Shown in pieces: positions 46,240-56,379 of a stretch of 64,000 nt of DNA. The position numbers and the translations under genes are program-made. Position 1 is the first letter of the stretch; each line of letters begins with the position of its first letter. The stretch is from Oscarella lobularis (Eukaryota; Porifera; Homoscleromorpha; Homosclerophorida; Oscarellidae), in the NCBI RefSeq assembly GCF_947507565.1, contig NC_089185.1, positions 2,418,001 through 2,482,000 of the forward strand, given 5' to 3'. The notes below the pieces were generated by a model. That model did not search any database and was not told where the DNA came from. It was given only the letters and a program-made list of their open reading frames with translations.

Positions 46240-46248
46240 TATATAAAG
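46240..46248 (+). promoter_or_regulatory. TATA box
   Basis: TATATAAAG lies 52 bp before the ATG at 46300, followed by an AGAACAGT leader similar to that before 43196. Confidence 0.65.
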
Positions 46249-46299
46249 CAGGACTGCTCTACCCGAGAACAGTAAACTGAAATACAGCTCCTGAAAGAG

Positions 46300-46728
46300 A
46301 TGCAGTGGATTTTGCTCTTTCTTTCTGTTGTCTCTCTTTTGAGTCCAGCTTCATCTTTCAGCTTTGCCAAAGTCTCTGATATTCGGAGCGTTGAAGAAAA
46401 GGATTTTTCCCGCAAAGTTCAACGCAGGCGACAAGTTATCCAACACACAAATGCAGATGACGCGTGCAAAGATCATCCCCCCGGGCCTCATTGCGATGGG
46501 AAACCTTGCAAGTTTTGCGCGAAGATTGGATCAGAACTTTACGTCAAATTTGAAGGGTTTTGTGAAACTGTACGACTATCCACTACTGGCAAGGAAATCT
46601 GTCGATGCAGCCGAAATTTAACATGTGATCAGTATGAGTGCGAGGCAGGTTGCAGCTTGGGCTATTGCGGGACCACCCCCTCCATTGCTCCTACAACTCA
46701 GCAGCCGACAGCGGAAAACAAGAAGTAG
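46300..46728 (+). CDS. Small secreted cysteine-rich protein, copy 2
   Basis: 142 residues: signal peptide (MQWILLFLSVVSLLSPASS), an acidic/basic pro-like segment ending QRRRQ, a compact region with about eleven cysteines (residues about 50-125), and a Thr/Pro-rich tail ending ENKK. The domain is not recognised. The Cys-rich part and dibasic site suggest a processed secreted peptide or matrix component. It appears intact, unlike the diverged copy at 43196. Confidence 0.72.
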   Translation: MQWILLFLSVVSLLSPASSFSFAKVSDIRSVEEKDFSRKVQRRRQVIQHTNADDACKDHPPGPHCDGKPCKFCAKIGSELYVKFEGFCETVRLSTTGKEICRCSRNLTCDQYECEAGCSLGYCGTTPSIAPTTQQPTAENKK

Positions 46729-47376
46729 GCGCTTAAAGTTTTGCCAGACTGCTACTGCTCTAACTTTCAGCGTTGCATGTGCAACTGTCTAGTGCGTCCG
46801 TTCGTGCTAACTGAATTGATTTCTTTCCGTCTCTGAATCATTCAATGTTGTTTGTTTGTTTGTCTGACGCAGTAGAATGAATCGCGTCTGTCGCCCTCTG
46901 CTTCAAAATTCCCCAGAAACGCCTATTATACATTCAGCACCCGGGCCGCCACAAAGCTAGGCTCCAACTGCTCCGAGTCAGATCATCCGCTCAGGCTGCA
47001 TTATGAACTCCACTTGTTCTGTGCTATACTGAATTATAACCCACACGCATCTAGACTAATTCCTGTAGCACCTCACTCACTAAACGTTGGATTTCTTGTG
47101 TTCCTTGGACTCATATATGTATATGGCCGTTACTTGGCGAGCACGACCACTGTTACTTGCGATCTAGAGATCTAGATCTAGACCATGGACTCCGTATCGA
47201 TATTCTAGTACCTACACGGAAAGAAAATTGGAAAATTGTCAGTTTAGCGTCACTTCTCTAGGCTTACCAAATAATAATCGGCAAACTAATACATTAGAAC
47301 AAGGAAAAAGGAAGCGAACACGTACAGCAACAAAAAGACAGACAGCTGAGAACAGAACAAGAACACTACAAGTTCA
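46729..47376. other. Interval without recognised features
   Basis: Holds the 3' flank of the secreted-protein gene and of the convergent BTB-Kelch gene ending at 47377. No other gene seen. Confidence 0.5.
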
Positions 47377-49038
47377 CTAAACAAAGTCCAGCATTAGCTT
47401 TCTCTCCATAACTGCGCACTCAAAGGCGTGAAACTTCAAGTCGCAGTCCCTAAGGTCCCACTTGTTCGCTCGTTCGTCATAAACAGCAATTTGGCCGGCA
47501 CTGAATGCATACATCCTCTTGCTCTCAGGATCAGAGGCGAGTCCATAGCATGATGAAAATGGAAAGAACCTTTCTACATAAGAGAACCGCTCATCGTGGC
47601 TGTCGAAAATTGTAGCTGAACCATTAATATCACCATTGTTAATGTATAATCGGTCTACCATGGCGACTTGACTGTCGTAATCTGATACAGGATGTGTTGG
47701 ACAAGACTTGAAATTACACCAACGATTTTCCAATGGATCATATTTCGCGTACCCCAATTGGTGATCAGGACCATCAGCAATAGCAAAAATTTTATCAGCC
47801 AGCGAGGGTAAACAATAGTGACGTACAGGAGCGTTCTCAGGAGAGGAAACGGGTATCCACGTTTTATTCTCTGAATCAAGCATTTCGCAGATACTCCTCC
47901 TGCTGATGCTCATACCGTAAATGTGATTATCACAACAAACGATCTCGCTATCGATTCTACCACAAGACATAGCTTGTACGTCACCTACCCATTGTCGTTG
48001 TTTGGCATCATATCGTTGAACAATGTCGCTATAGGTGCGATAACGTCGGCCAATTTCAGTACGACCGCCAAGAGCGTAAATCACGTCGTTTGAAGTCGCA
48101 ATCTTATGACGATACGTTCCCAATGCCAGGGAAGGAAATTCAGTCCACTCGTCGCTGTTGGAATCATATACTCTAGCTTCACTGCTCACAACATCATCAT
48201 CATCATCATCATCATTGCACCTCACTGACGTGCATGCTTTAGGCTGCAGCCCACCGGCCACAAGCAGGACGCCGTCGCGTCCGACTCGACGTTGACAGGA
48301 CTCGTCTGATGAGTGATAGTGGGAGATTAAATCGAGATCTGATAGAACGGCACTCGATTTTTCAAAATCAAGTAATGAAAAGCGAACGAATTGTGAAAGT
48401 GCTTTGACTTGGGCTCGACGAGACTCTTCATCGTGTTTGATCCACTTTTGGAAAATCGTCAGAACTTCGTCTTCTGACTTTGTGCCCAAGTCATCATGAG
48501 ACAGAATCCTGCTGAGATGGTCTGCCGAAAGGAGTAGAAAATCCTCTCTCTCCGACAAGACCGAAATGTTCACGGCGGCAAAGCGATCCGCAATTCGAAG
48601 TAAATCCGAATCGCCATAATGATCAGCGATAATTCCCATGCTGACGCAAGTGGACTCGTACACGTGGCCTTTGAGCCTGTCACTGCACGCTTGAAATAGT
48701 CCGTCGAACTGAACGTAGTTGGCCGCTTCGTAGAGAGAAAGAAGAAAAGCAGAGGGGCATTCTGTTTTTCCTGTGTAGGCGCACTCAATCAACATCTTGG
48801 TCACAGCTCCGTCTACGTTGCTGAGAGTGACGTCACCTTCATGACTCTCTACGAACTTTCCCCTAAACATGACGCGAAAAAATTGACTGGCGGAAGCGAG
48901 TATGAGTCGGTGAGCTGGAAATCGTTGACCGTCCTTGCTGATGACGGCGACGTCGCACAGATAGCCCGATTCTCGAAACGAGTCAAACAGCGCCGTTGAA
49001 AAAGAGACGTTGGTCTCCAAAGAAATCGTTTCGTTCAT
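47377..49038 (-). CDS. BTB-BACK-Kelch protein, intact
   Basis: 553 residues, one exon, starting MNEAISLETNVSF. BTB (residues about 25-130, YLCDVAVISKDGQRFPAHR), BACK (about 135-240, LGTKSEDEVL), then kelch repeats (VLLVAGGLQ, VIYALGGR, WIPVSSPE, RWCNFKSC, KWDLRDC). The protein carries a seven-Asp run encoded by a CAT/ATC microsatellite (48192-48213) in the first kelch blade, absent from paralogs. Predicted Cul3 substrate adaptor, the first member of the downstream array. Confidence 0.92.
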   Translation of the reverse strand: MNETISLETNVSFSTALFDSFRESGYLCDVAVISKDGQRFPAHRLILASASQFFRVMFRGKFVESHEGDVTLSNVDGAVTKMLIECAYTGKTECPSAFLLSLYEAANYVQFDGLFQACSDRLKGHVYESTCVSMGIIADHYGDSDLLRIADRFAAVNISVLSEREDFLLLSADHLSRILSHDDLGTKSEDEVLTIFQKWIKHDEESRRAQVKALSQFVRFSLLDFEKSSAVLSDLDLISHYHSSDESCQRRVGRDGVLLVAGGLQPKACTSVRCNDDDDDDDVVSSEARVYDSNSDEWTEFPSLALGTYRHKIATSNDVIYALGGRTEIGRRYRTYSDIVQRYDAKQRQWVGDVQAMSCGRIDSEIVCCDNHIYGMSISRRSICEMLDSENKTWIPVSSPENAPVRHYCLPSLADKIFAIADGPDHQLGYAKYDPLENRWCNFKSCPTHPVSDYDSQVAMVDRLYINNGDINGSATIFDSHDERFSYVERFFPFSSCYGLASDPESKRMYAFSAGQIAVYDERANKWDLRDCDLKFHAFECAVMERKLMLDFV

Positions 49039-49305
49039 GGTTCACGACACTCAGACTCTGGGTTCGAAGGTTCGAACTTGTTCGATCAAGCTCTTTGAGA
49101 GGTCCCGGATAGCGACAAAAAACGCGTTCGTTTTTGGCGCCTTCGGCCTCGGATAAGGGAACGACATCGATGCGTTGTACTTGGTGTTGCTAAAAGGGCA
49201 CTTTATCGTTAGACTCGCGCTTCTCTCGACGAAGAAGGTGAGCAAACGACTTCCACCTCTCCCTTGTTGCAGCTAGTCGACACTGGACGTTATCTATTTG
49301 ATCGT

Positions 49306-49332
49306 CCAAATCGTCGTCGTCGTCGTCGTCGT
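49306..49332. repeat. (GTC)n microsatellite
   Basis: Run of CGTCGTCGTC trinucleotides between the BTB-Kelch gene at 47377-49038 and the orphan relic. No other function seen. Confidence 0.85.
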
Positions 49333-49359
49333 CCAAATCGTCAGGGGTTCTGGTTGAGC

Positions 49360-49719
49360 TCAGAGCAACTCGATTTCAGCAAACTCTGGCATCTTTTGCT
49401 TGATTCCTAATTGATGCACTAGCTCACTGACGCGTCTTTGTGATATGTAAGGTCCTGTAGATTGACATGGGCAGGTCACTCCTCTAGCTCGATCCCTCTC
49501 ATGCTTACACTGACGAACATTGTCGGGCTTTACTAATTGGAGATCAAACCCGTCTTAATTGTTCGTGCACGTGACTTAATTCTGTAGCTGTCATACCTGT
49601 AGGTGAGTCTAGGCTTTCTCTAAGTCCCAGCTTTCAGCCTGCCAGTCGACCCACAGTTTTTTAAAGAAATCGTAGTGAAGAAAGAACTCTGGAGCGTCTG
49701 CCGCTGACGGCGAGATCAT
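49360..49719 (-). pseudogene. Orphan two-exon coding relic, family unknown
   Basis: A start at 49719 opens a coding-like segment (MISPSAADAPEFFLHY ... WVDWQAESWDL). It shifts frame near 49615 and reads on as ESLDSPT to a GT donor (about 49600). A 68-bp intron joins in frame to KPDNVRQCKHERDRARG and a region ending FAEIELL-stop at 49360. The amino-acid composition looks like real protein, but one frameshift is needed and no family is recognised. Confidence 0.3.
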
Positions 49720-49849
49720 CGTTTACGATTGTCAAAAATTGAAGTTCACAATCATAGAACGTCTGGATTTATTTAATCTATATTAGAACAGGGAAGCAAA
49801 CACGTACGTACAGCGACAAAAGGACAGAAGAACACTCTTGAGAAGTTCA

Positions 49850-51395
49850 CTAAACGAAATTCAACATTAGCTTTCTCTCCACAAGTACAAAATCAAAGGA
49901 TCGAAACCCCAAGTTGTAGTCTCTAATGTCCCACTTGTTCATTCGTTCATCACAGACGCCAATTTTGTCGTCAGTGAGCGCAAACATCTTGCTTTCACGA
50001 TCATAGGCGAATTCATTGCACGACGAAAATGGAAAGAATTCGTCCACAACAGAGAAACGCTCATCGCGACTGTCGAAAATAACAGCAGCACGAGTATTAT
50101 CACAGCAAATACATAATCGGTCTCCCATTGTGACGTATTCAGAAGCCGGATCTAACGATGAAGGACATGGACAAGACTTGAATTTGCTCCAACGATCTTC
50201 CAACCGATCATACTTGGTGTATCCGAGTTGATCTTGAGAGTTGTAGCCAAAAGCAAAAATTTTATTACCCAGAGAAGATATAATAGCGTCTCCTGAAAGA
50301 GCGTTCTCAGGAGAGGAAACGGGTATCCACACTTTCTTCTCTGAATCTAGAACTTCGCAGTTCATCTTGTCAACGTCAAAGATTATGCTCATACCGTAAA
50401 TGCAATCGTCACAACAAACTATATTTCTCTACCTATTCTTGTACAACTCATACGTTGTACGTCAACGTCATTTAGCCATTGTCGTCGTTCTGCATCATAT
50501 CGCTGAACCTTGTCAGTGGAAGAGTAGTAGTTTGCGTCATTGTAGGTGTAACCGCCGAGTGCGTAAAGCACGTCGCTTGAAGTAGCGATCTTACGACATT
50601 CCACACCAAATTGAAGGGAAGGAAATGGAGTCCATTTGTCACAGTTGGGCTCATATACTCTAGCTTCACGGCACAGAATTCGAGATTCACCTGCCTCCAA
50701 CCCGCCAGTTACAAGCAGGACGCCGTCGAGTCCGAATCGTCGTCGACAAGACTCATCTGACGAGTGATATATAGTGCGAGATCAAATCGAGATCTGAAAG
50801 AGTGGCACTTGATTCTTCAAAATCAAGTAATGGAAAGCGAACAAATTTCGAAAGCGTTTCGACTTGGGCTCGACGAGACTCTTCATCGTGTTTAACCCAC
50901 TTTTGAAAAATCGTCAGAACTTCGTCTTCTGACTTTACCCTAATTCATCATGAGACAGAATCCTGCTCAGACGCTCTGCCGAAAGGAGTAGAAAATCCTC
51001 GCTTTCCGCCAAGACCGAAATCATCACGGCGGCAACGCGGTCCGCAAATCGAAGTAAATCAGAATCACCGCATCGATCAGCAATAATTCCCATGTTGACG
51101 CAATTGGACTCGATCGTCCACGTGGCGTTTGAGCCAGTCACTGCACATTTGAAATAGTCCGTCCAACTGAACGTAGTTGGCCGCTTCGTAGAGAGAGAGA
51201 GAAGAGAAGAAGAGGAGCATTCCGTTTTTCCTGTGCAGGCGTACTCAATCAACATCTTGGTCACAGCTCCGTCGACGTTGCTGAGAGTGACGACAGCTTC
51301 ATGACTCTCTACGAACTTTCCCTTAAACATGACGCGAAAAAATGGACTGGCGGAAGCGAGTATTATTCGGTGAGCTGGAAATCGTTGACCGTTTC
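49850..51395 (-). pseudogene. BTB-Kelch pseudogene, multiple frameshifts
   Basis: Pieces in order: BTB from FPAHRIILASASPFF (start missing; similarity stops near 51395) with a frameshift in the GAGAGA run near 51200, so SLSTKRPTT replaces SLYEAANY. A second shift follows at DELG (about 50938), and an interval leads to kelch ARVYEPNCDKW (50660-50420). Another shift falls near 50425, and the rest of the kelch domain ends MLNFV at 49850. Residual sequence is high quality, so inactivation is recent. It is the closest relative of the intact gene at 58970 in its BACK and kelch parts. Confidence 0.88.
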
Positions 51396-51429
51396 ACTTT
51401 CAGGTTAGGTTAGTAGAACGCCAATTCAC

Positions 51430-52188
51430 CGCTGAAAGGAACTCGTCTGACGAGTGATAGTGAGACACAAAATCAAGATCCGAAAGAATGTCACTTGATT
51501 TTTGGAAATCAATAAGTGGAAAACGAACAAATTTTGAAAGCATCTGGACAAGATTTCAACGAGACTCTTCGTCGTGCTTGATCCACTTTTGCAAAATGAT
51601 CAAAACTGTTGTCTTCCGCCCATTTCGTCCTGAGAGAGAATCCTACTCCGCCGAAATGGAGACAAGCTCTTCATCCTTTGCCAAAAGCAGAATGTTCCTC
51701 GCTGCAATGAAATCAGCAACTCGAAGTAAATCCAAATCGTCGTATCGATCAGCGACGATCGACATGCTTAGGCAATTGGACGATCGAGTCCACGTGGCTG
51801 CTGAGCCAGGAACAGCACGGCCGAAAGAGCTGGTGAAAATGAACGTAGTGGACTGCTTTGTAAAGGGATAGAACGTTTTCAACAGCTGCAGGGCATTCTG
51901 TACCTGTTTCGATCTCCTGTACGTATAGGCGTACTCGATTAACATCTTCATTACGGCTCCTTCGATGTTTCGAATAGCGACGTCGTTTTTTTTGCTCTCT
52001 AGAAACATTCCGCGAAACATGGAAGTGAAAAACTCACTGGCAGAAGCGAGAATTGTTCTGTGAGCTGGAAATCGATGGCCGTCTTCGGTGATGATAAAAA
52101 CGTCGCACAGATAATTTGACTCTCGATAAGAGTCAGTTGACGAATTTTCGTGCGTCGTGAAGGCAATCGTTTCTTCTCCGTGCGGCAA
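51430..52188 (-). pseudogene. Truncated BTB-BACK pseudogene
   Basis: Open from MPHGEETIAF (52188) through the BTB domain (YLCDVFIITEDGHRFPAHR, FLESKKNDVAIRNIEG) into BACK, with a frameshifted patch (ALQLLKTFYPFTKQS) and a stop after VSISAE (51643). Decayed BACK sequence continues to about 51430, where it abuts the end of the neighbouring pseudogene. No kelch part. It resembles the 14966 gene more than the other array members. Confidence 0.85.
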
Positions 52189-52239
52189 ACATATACAGCA
52201 ACAAAAGGACAGACAGTTGAGAACAAGAACACTAGAAGT

Positions 52240-53898
52240 TCACAAAACAAAGTCCAGCATTAGCTTTCTCTCCACAACTGCGCAATCAAAGGTGTAACAC
52301 TTCAAGTCGTAGTCTCTAAAGTCCCACTTGTTCGCTCGTTCGTCATAAACAGCAATTTGGTCTTTAGTGAACGCATACATCCTCTTGCTCTCAAGATCAG
52401 AGGCGAGTCCATAGCATGACGAAAATGGAAAAAACCCTTCTACGTGAGAGAACCGCTCATCGTGGCTGTCAAAAATTGTAGCTGAACCATTATCATGTAA
52501 TATATACATTCGGTCTCCCATGGTGGCGTGATAGCGATCTGGTGAATGATATTGATATGGAGCACAAGACTTGAAATTGCACCAACGATTTTCCAATGGA
52601 TCATATTTGTCATACCCCAATTGGTAATCACAATTTTTGCCAATAGCAAAAATTGTATCAGCCAGCGAGGATAATATATAGTAACTTAAAAGAGCGGTTC
52701 CAGGAGAGGAAACGGGTATCCACGTTTTCTTCTCTGAATCAAGCATTTCGCAGATACTCTTGAACCCATCTTCATCTTTGATGCTCATACCGTAAATGTG
52801 ATCATCACAACAAACGATCTGGTAACCAATTCTACCACAAGACATAGCTTGTACGTCATCTACCCATTGTCGTTGTTTGGCATCATATCGCTGAACAATG
52901 TCACTACTACGGGTGACACGCCATCGGCAAACTTCAGTACGACCGCCAAGAGCGTAAAGCACGTCGTTTGAAGTCGCGATCTTATGATCATACGTTCCCA
53001 ATGCCAGGGAAGGAAATGCAGTCCACTCGTCGCTGTTGGGATCATATACTCTAGCTTCACTGCTCACATCATAATCTCTGCTCGTTGACCTGCATGCTGT
53101 GGGTTGCAGCCCACCAGCCACAAGCAGGACGCCGTTGCTTCCGACTCGACGTTGACAGGACTCGCCTGATGAGTGATAGTGGGAGATTAAATCGAGATCC
53201 GAAAGAACGGCACTCGATTTTTCAAAATCCAATAATGGAAAGCGAACGAATTTCGAAAGTGCTTTGACTTGGGCTCGACGAGACTCTTCATCGTGTTTGA
53301 TCCACTTTTGGAAAATCGCCAGAACTTCGTCTTCTGACTTTGTGCCCAACTCATCATGAGACAGAATCCGGCTCAGATGCTCTGCCGAAAGGAATAGAAA
53401 ATCCTCGCTCTCCGCCAAGACCGAAATAATCACGGCGGCAGCGCGATCCGCATATCGAAGTAAATCCAAATCGCCGTATCGATCGGCAATAATTCCCATG
53501 CTGACGCAATTGGACTCGTCCACGTGGCGTTTGAGCCAGTCACTGCACACTTGAAATAATCCGTCGAACTGAACGTAGTTGCCCGCTTCGTAGAGAGAGA
53601 GAAGAGAAGAAGAGGAGCATTCCGTTTTTCCTGTGTAGGCGTACTCCATCAACATCTTGGTCACAGCTCCGTCGACGTTGCTAAGAGTGACGACAGCTTC
53701 ATGACTCTCTACGAACTTTCCCTTAAACATGACGCGAAAAAATGGACTGGCGGAAGCGAGTATTATTCGGTGAGCTGGAAATCGTTGTCCGTCCTTGCTG
53801 ATGATGGTGACGTCGCACAGATAATCCGACTCTCGAAATGAGCCAAACAGTGCCGTTGAGAAATAGCCCTTCGTCTCCAAAGAAATCGCTTCGTTCAT
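52240..53898 (-). CDS. BTB-BACK-Kelch protein, intact
   Basis: 552 residues, one exon, MNEAISLETKGYFSTALFGSF. BTB (YLCDVTIISKDGQRFPAHR), BACK (LGTKSEDEVL), and kelch with VLLVAGGLQPTAC, VLYALGGRTE and WIPVSSPG. The C-terminus reads MLDFVL then TGA: the TAG of the sister genes has become TTG, adding one residue. The 5' flank (53900-54260) is nearly identical to that of the 58970 gene, as part of a segmental duplication. Predicted Cul3 substrate adaptor. Confidence 0.92.
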   Translation of the reverse strand: MNEAISLETKGYFSTALFGSFRESDYLCDVTIISKDGQRFPAHRIILASASPFFRVMFKGKFVESHEAVVTLSNVDGAVTKMLMEYAYTGKTECSSSSLLSLYEAGNYVQFDGLFQVCSDWLKRHVDESNCVSMGIIADRYGDLDLLRYADRAAAVIISVLAESEDFLFLSAEHLSRILSHDELGTKSEDEVLAIFQKWIKHDEESRRAQVKALSKFVRFPLLDFEKSSAVLSDLDLISHYHSSGESCQRRVGSNGVLLVAGGLQPTACRSTSRDYDVSSEARVYDPNSDEWTAFPSLALGTYDHKIATSNDVLYALGGRTEVCRWRVTRSSDIVQRYDAKQRQWVDDVQAMSCGRIGYQIVCCDDHIYGMSIKDEDGFKSICEMLDSEKKTWIPVSSPGTALLSYYILSSLADTIFAIGKNCDYQLGYDKYDPLENRWCNFKSCAPYQYHSPDRYHATMGDRMYILHDNGSATIFDSHDERFSHVEGFFPFSSCYGLASDLESKRMYAFTKDQIAVYDERANKWDFRDYDLKCYTFDCAVVERKLMLDFVL

Positions 53899-53968
53899 GA
53901 CACAGGATCGTGAGGAGTCCCGGATAACGAAGTTCTCTTTTTCTTTGGGCGATTTTCGGCGCTTCAGA

Positions 53969-54256
53969 TCAGGGAATGAAGCCGTTTAGTCGGTGCTGAA
54001 CAGTCCCCTCATGTTGCACGGTAATGCTAACCCTAATCGTAAACCTGTAGACTCTTTCACCATCGATGCAGGTGATGTCCGAAGTCTCTGCTTGCTTTTG
54101 CCTATCCCCAGTCGCACGAGGAAAGTCGCACATTGCACCTTCGTCCCAATTCGGGCCGTAACGATCGCAAAAGGCGAAGGCAAGTAGGCGAAACGCAGCG
54201 CGAGCTTCCTCAAGAGCCTCGAAACAGCGCGTTCTATATCTATAGACTAGAATCAC
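53969..54256 (-). CDS. Conserved 95-codon ORF, unassigned (copy A)
   Basis: Starts MILVYRYRTRCFEALEE and ends QHRLNGFIP. The frame is preserved in the duplicate at 60689-60976 with a handful of amino-acid changes, as would be expected by chance over so recent a duplication. It lies just upstream of the BTB-Kelch start. It may be a real small gene or a relic exon; no domain is recognised. Confidence 0.3.
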   Translation of the reverse strand: MILVYRYRTRCFEALEEARAAFRLLAFAFCDRYGPNWDEGAMCDFPRATGDRQKQAETSDITCIDGERVYRFTIRVSITVQHEGTVQHRLNGFIP

Positions 54257-54515
54257 GTCGTGACAGGCTCGATCTGGTCAAAAGCGCACGTCGACAGAGT
54301 CCTGCTGCAGATAAACGTAATGCAAATTCAATTTCTGGCTAGCGTGTACGTTAGTTGCGTGCGTTTTATGATGATTATTTATTTATATTTATTTTTAGGC
54401 AAATGACAACAAATGACAGGAGACGCGGCACAGTGCCAACACAGACAAACACAAGGCGACGGTCGCAGCGACAAATTCTGCTTACAGGTGCAGTCAGTCT
54501 CGATCATTCTCACCA

Positions 54516-55406
54516 CTAAGTCTCCCTTTCGAGTCTCACTTCGATAAAGTCGATGATGTAGCGCTCACCTGTGTCTGCACGGTAAAGATCTAAGAAAATT
54601 CCCTTGGCTGGTTCCAAAACGCTAGCAAATTGTCTGGTGGCAATCAATTGCACGTCAGAAACGGTTTGTCCTATTCCAAACGCTCCACGCCGACCACCGA
54701 CTTTTATTTTCACTGTATGCAGTGGCGAGAACCTCGTCTTCTGCGGACTCTTGAAAACAGTGCACCTTCGACGAAATACTTGTTCGCTGCGTCCCTCACA
54801 CGCCCACATAACGTCCAGAGAATTCTTGTTTGATTCGTCAATAAGTAAATAACCTACAGCCGAGAAGCCGTCGGACACGGTTACGTAGAGATCCATGTCT
54901 GCCGCCACTGACACGGGACTGCGATGGGCGATAGTAGCCGTAACAATATATTGAGCAGAGTCATCAAGCACATTTGGCTCTGCTAGGGTTACTCTTGTTA
55001 ATCGATTGTGGGCTGTTTGGCCTGCGTTAATAGAAATTGACGCGGCGCCAAAGGAAGGAGTTTCGTAGAAGCGAACCCTTTCGCCGTATCTCTGGTCCTT
55101 GACGTCATTGGGAGTTATCAGCATATAAAATTTGTCGCTGCTGTTGGAGTTGGCAGAGTTTTCCTTTGGTGCTTGCTCTCCTTCTTTTTCCGGTATACCT
55201 TCTGGTGCACGCTCTCCTGGAGGACCGGGAGGGCCGGGAAGTCCGTCTCGTCCGTCTCGTCCGTCTCTCCCATCCCGGCCTGGCTGCGCGGCACAGCAGC
55301 ATGTGTTGTTTTGTTTTTCATTGCCAGATACTACCACGGCTTGAGAGAGAAGTAGCAGTACGGCTGCAATTGCCAAGAACATTGTGTGGACAAGGAGGCG
55401 CTTCAT
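54516..55406 (-). CDS. Secreted collagen-like protein with unassigned C-terminal domain, intact
   Basis: 296 residues. Signal peptide (MKRLLVHTMFLAIAAVLLLL), a CCCAAQPG cysteine cluster that could cross-link chains, and about eight Gly-X-Y triplets ([18 protein letters not shown]). A short Glu/Lys-rich linker and a C-terminal domain of about 200 residues follow, beginning MLITPNDVKDQRYGERVRFYE and ending YIIDFIEVRLERET. The domain looks beta-rich with two Cys and contains AFGIGQTVSDVQLIATRQF. The plan (signal, short collagen, globular head) recalls C1q/TNF or spongin short-chain collagens, but the head does not match C1q as far as I can see. Confidence 0.85.
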   Translation of the reverse strand: MKRLLVHTMFLAIAAVLLLLSQAVVVSGNEKQNNTCCCAAQPGRDGRDGRDGRDGLPGPPGPPGERAPEGIPEKEGEQAPKENSANSNSSDKFYMLITPNDVKDQRYGERVRFYETPSFGAASISINAGQTAHNRLTRVTLAEPNVLDDSAQYIVTATIAHRSPVSVAADMDLYVTVSDGFSAVGYLLIDESNKNSLDVMWACEGRSEQVFRRRCTVFKSPQKTRFSPLHTVKIKVGGRRGAFGIGQTVSDVQLIATRQFASVLEPAKGIFLDLYRADTGERYIIDFIEVRLERET

Positions 55407-56379
55407 TGAGTCCGGCTGTCAGAGTGATGATCCGTTTCGCATCAACGTTGACTTATGTACTCTGAGTAGTAACGGTCACATCACGCCTTTCAAAGAGCGG
55501 AATTTGAATAGAAACTTCCGGGAGACGCGATCAGTACGCGGGTACTTTGAACGACCACTTCCTGTTTTCCTCCTTCCGCTTCTTCCGTCGTTTTGGCGTT
55601 GGGCTGGGCACGGTCATGTCCCGCGTCAATATGCGGTGTAAAAACGGTTCCCAATCCCGTGTCGCCTAGTAGGTACTAGAATCAACATATAGGCCCGGAT
55701 TCCGTACTTCCTAGTGGATCAAACCGAACGTGAAACATATACTGTCGCAAAGCGCGAATCGATCGTCAGATCCTGGCCTGCGAAGGTCGTCCCGGCGATA
55801 TGACGCTCCAAGTAATTAGTTGACAGGTAACTTTGCTATTATTAGCTAATCGAATCGCTCGTACATGCCAAACAGTAGGCCACGGGACGCCAACTGGTCG
55901 AAGGCGTGAGACCTTCACGCGCAGAGCTCGAAACTCTCATTCGTGCACACGACCCCGAGTCCCCGACGACGACGGCGCGCGTTCGGACTCATTCCGCCGG
56001 ACAGATATCGTGGCGAGACGACGCAGCCACGATTGCGCGACGCAGTAAGCCGACCAATCGTCGTCGCTTTTCGCCGATCGAACGATGTTTTAGGCTTCGA
56101 TCGAAAAATCGAACGCGCGGGGCGCGATATATAGCACGCGCGCACGCAGCGAAACGGTAGCTACAAAGGTGCAACGCGCTTAATTCTTTCGCCGCCGCCG
56201 TTTGCAATTCTCACGATCGATCTTCAGCTCGTCCGCGCGTACGCCGCAAACTCGATCGCGCCATCGACGTATACCGACGCGGAGAACGAACGATCGAACG
56301 AACAAAGAGCTCATTGGAGCGATCGAAGACGACGTTGCAGGTTCGCCGGGGTTGTAGCTCCGATTTTCGAGGATTCGCT

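Noticed and set aside
55132-55344. Plus-strand Pro/Gly/Ser-rich frame resembling a collagen
   Set aside because: It is the antisense of the Gly-X-Y codons of the minus-strand gene; the same occurs at 44504-44716 and 61821-62033.
55833-56160. Arg-rich frames on both strands in the collagen-gene flank
   Set aside because: Many overlapping frames in CG-rich DNA; frames differ between the duplicates.
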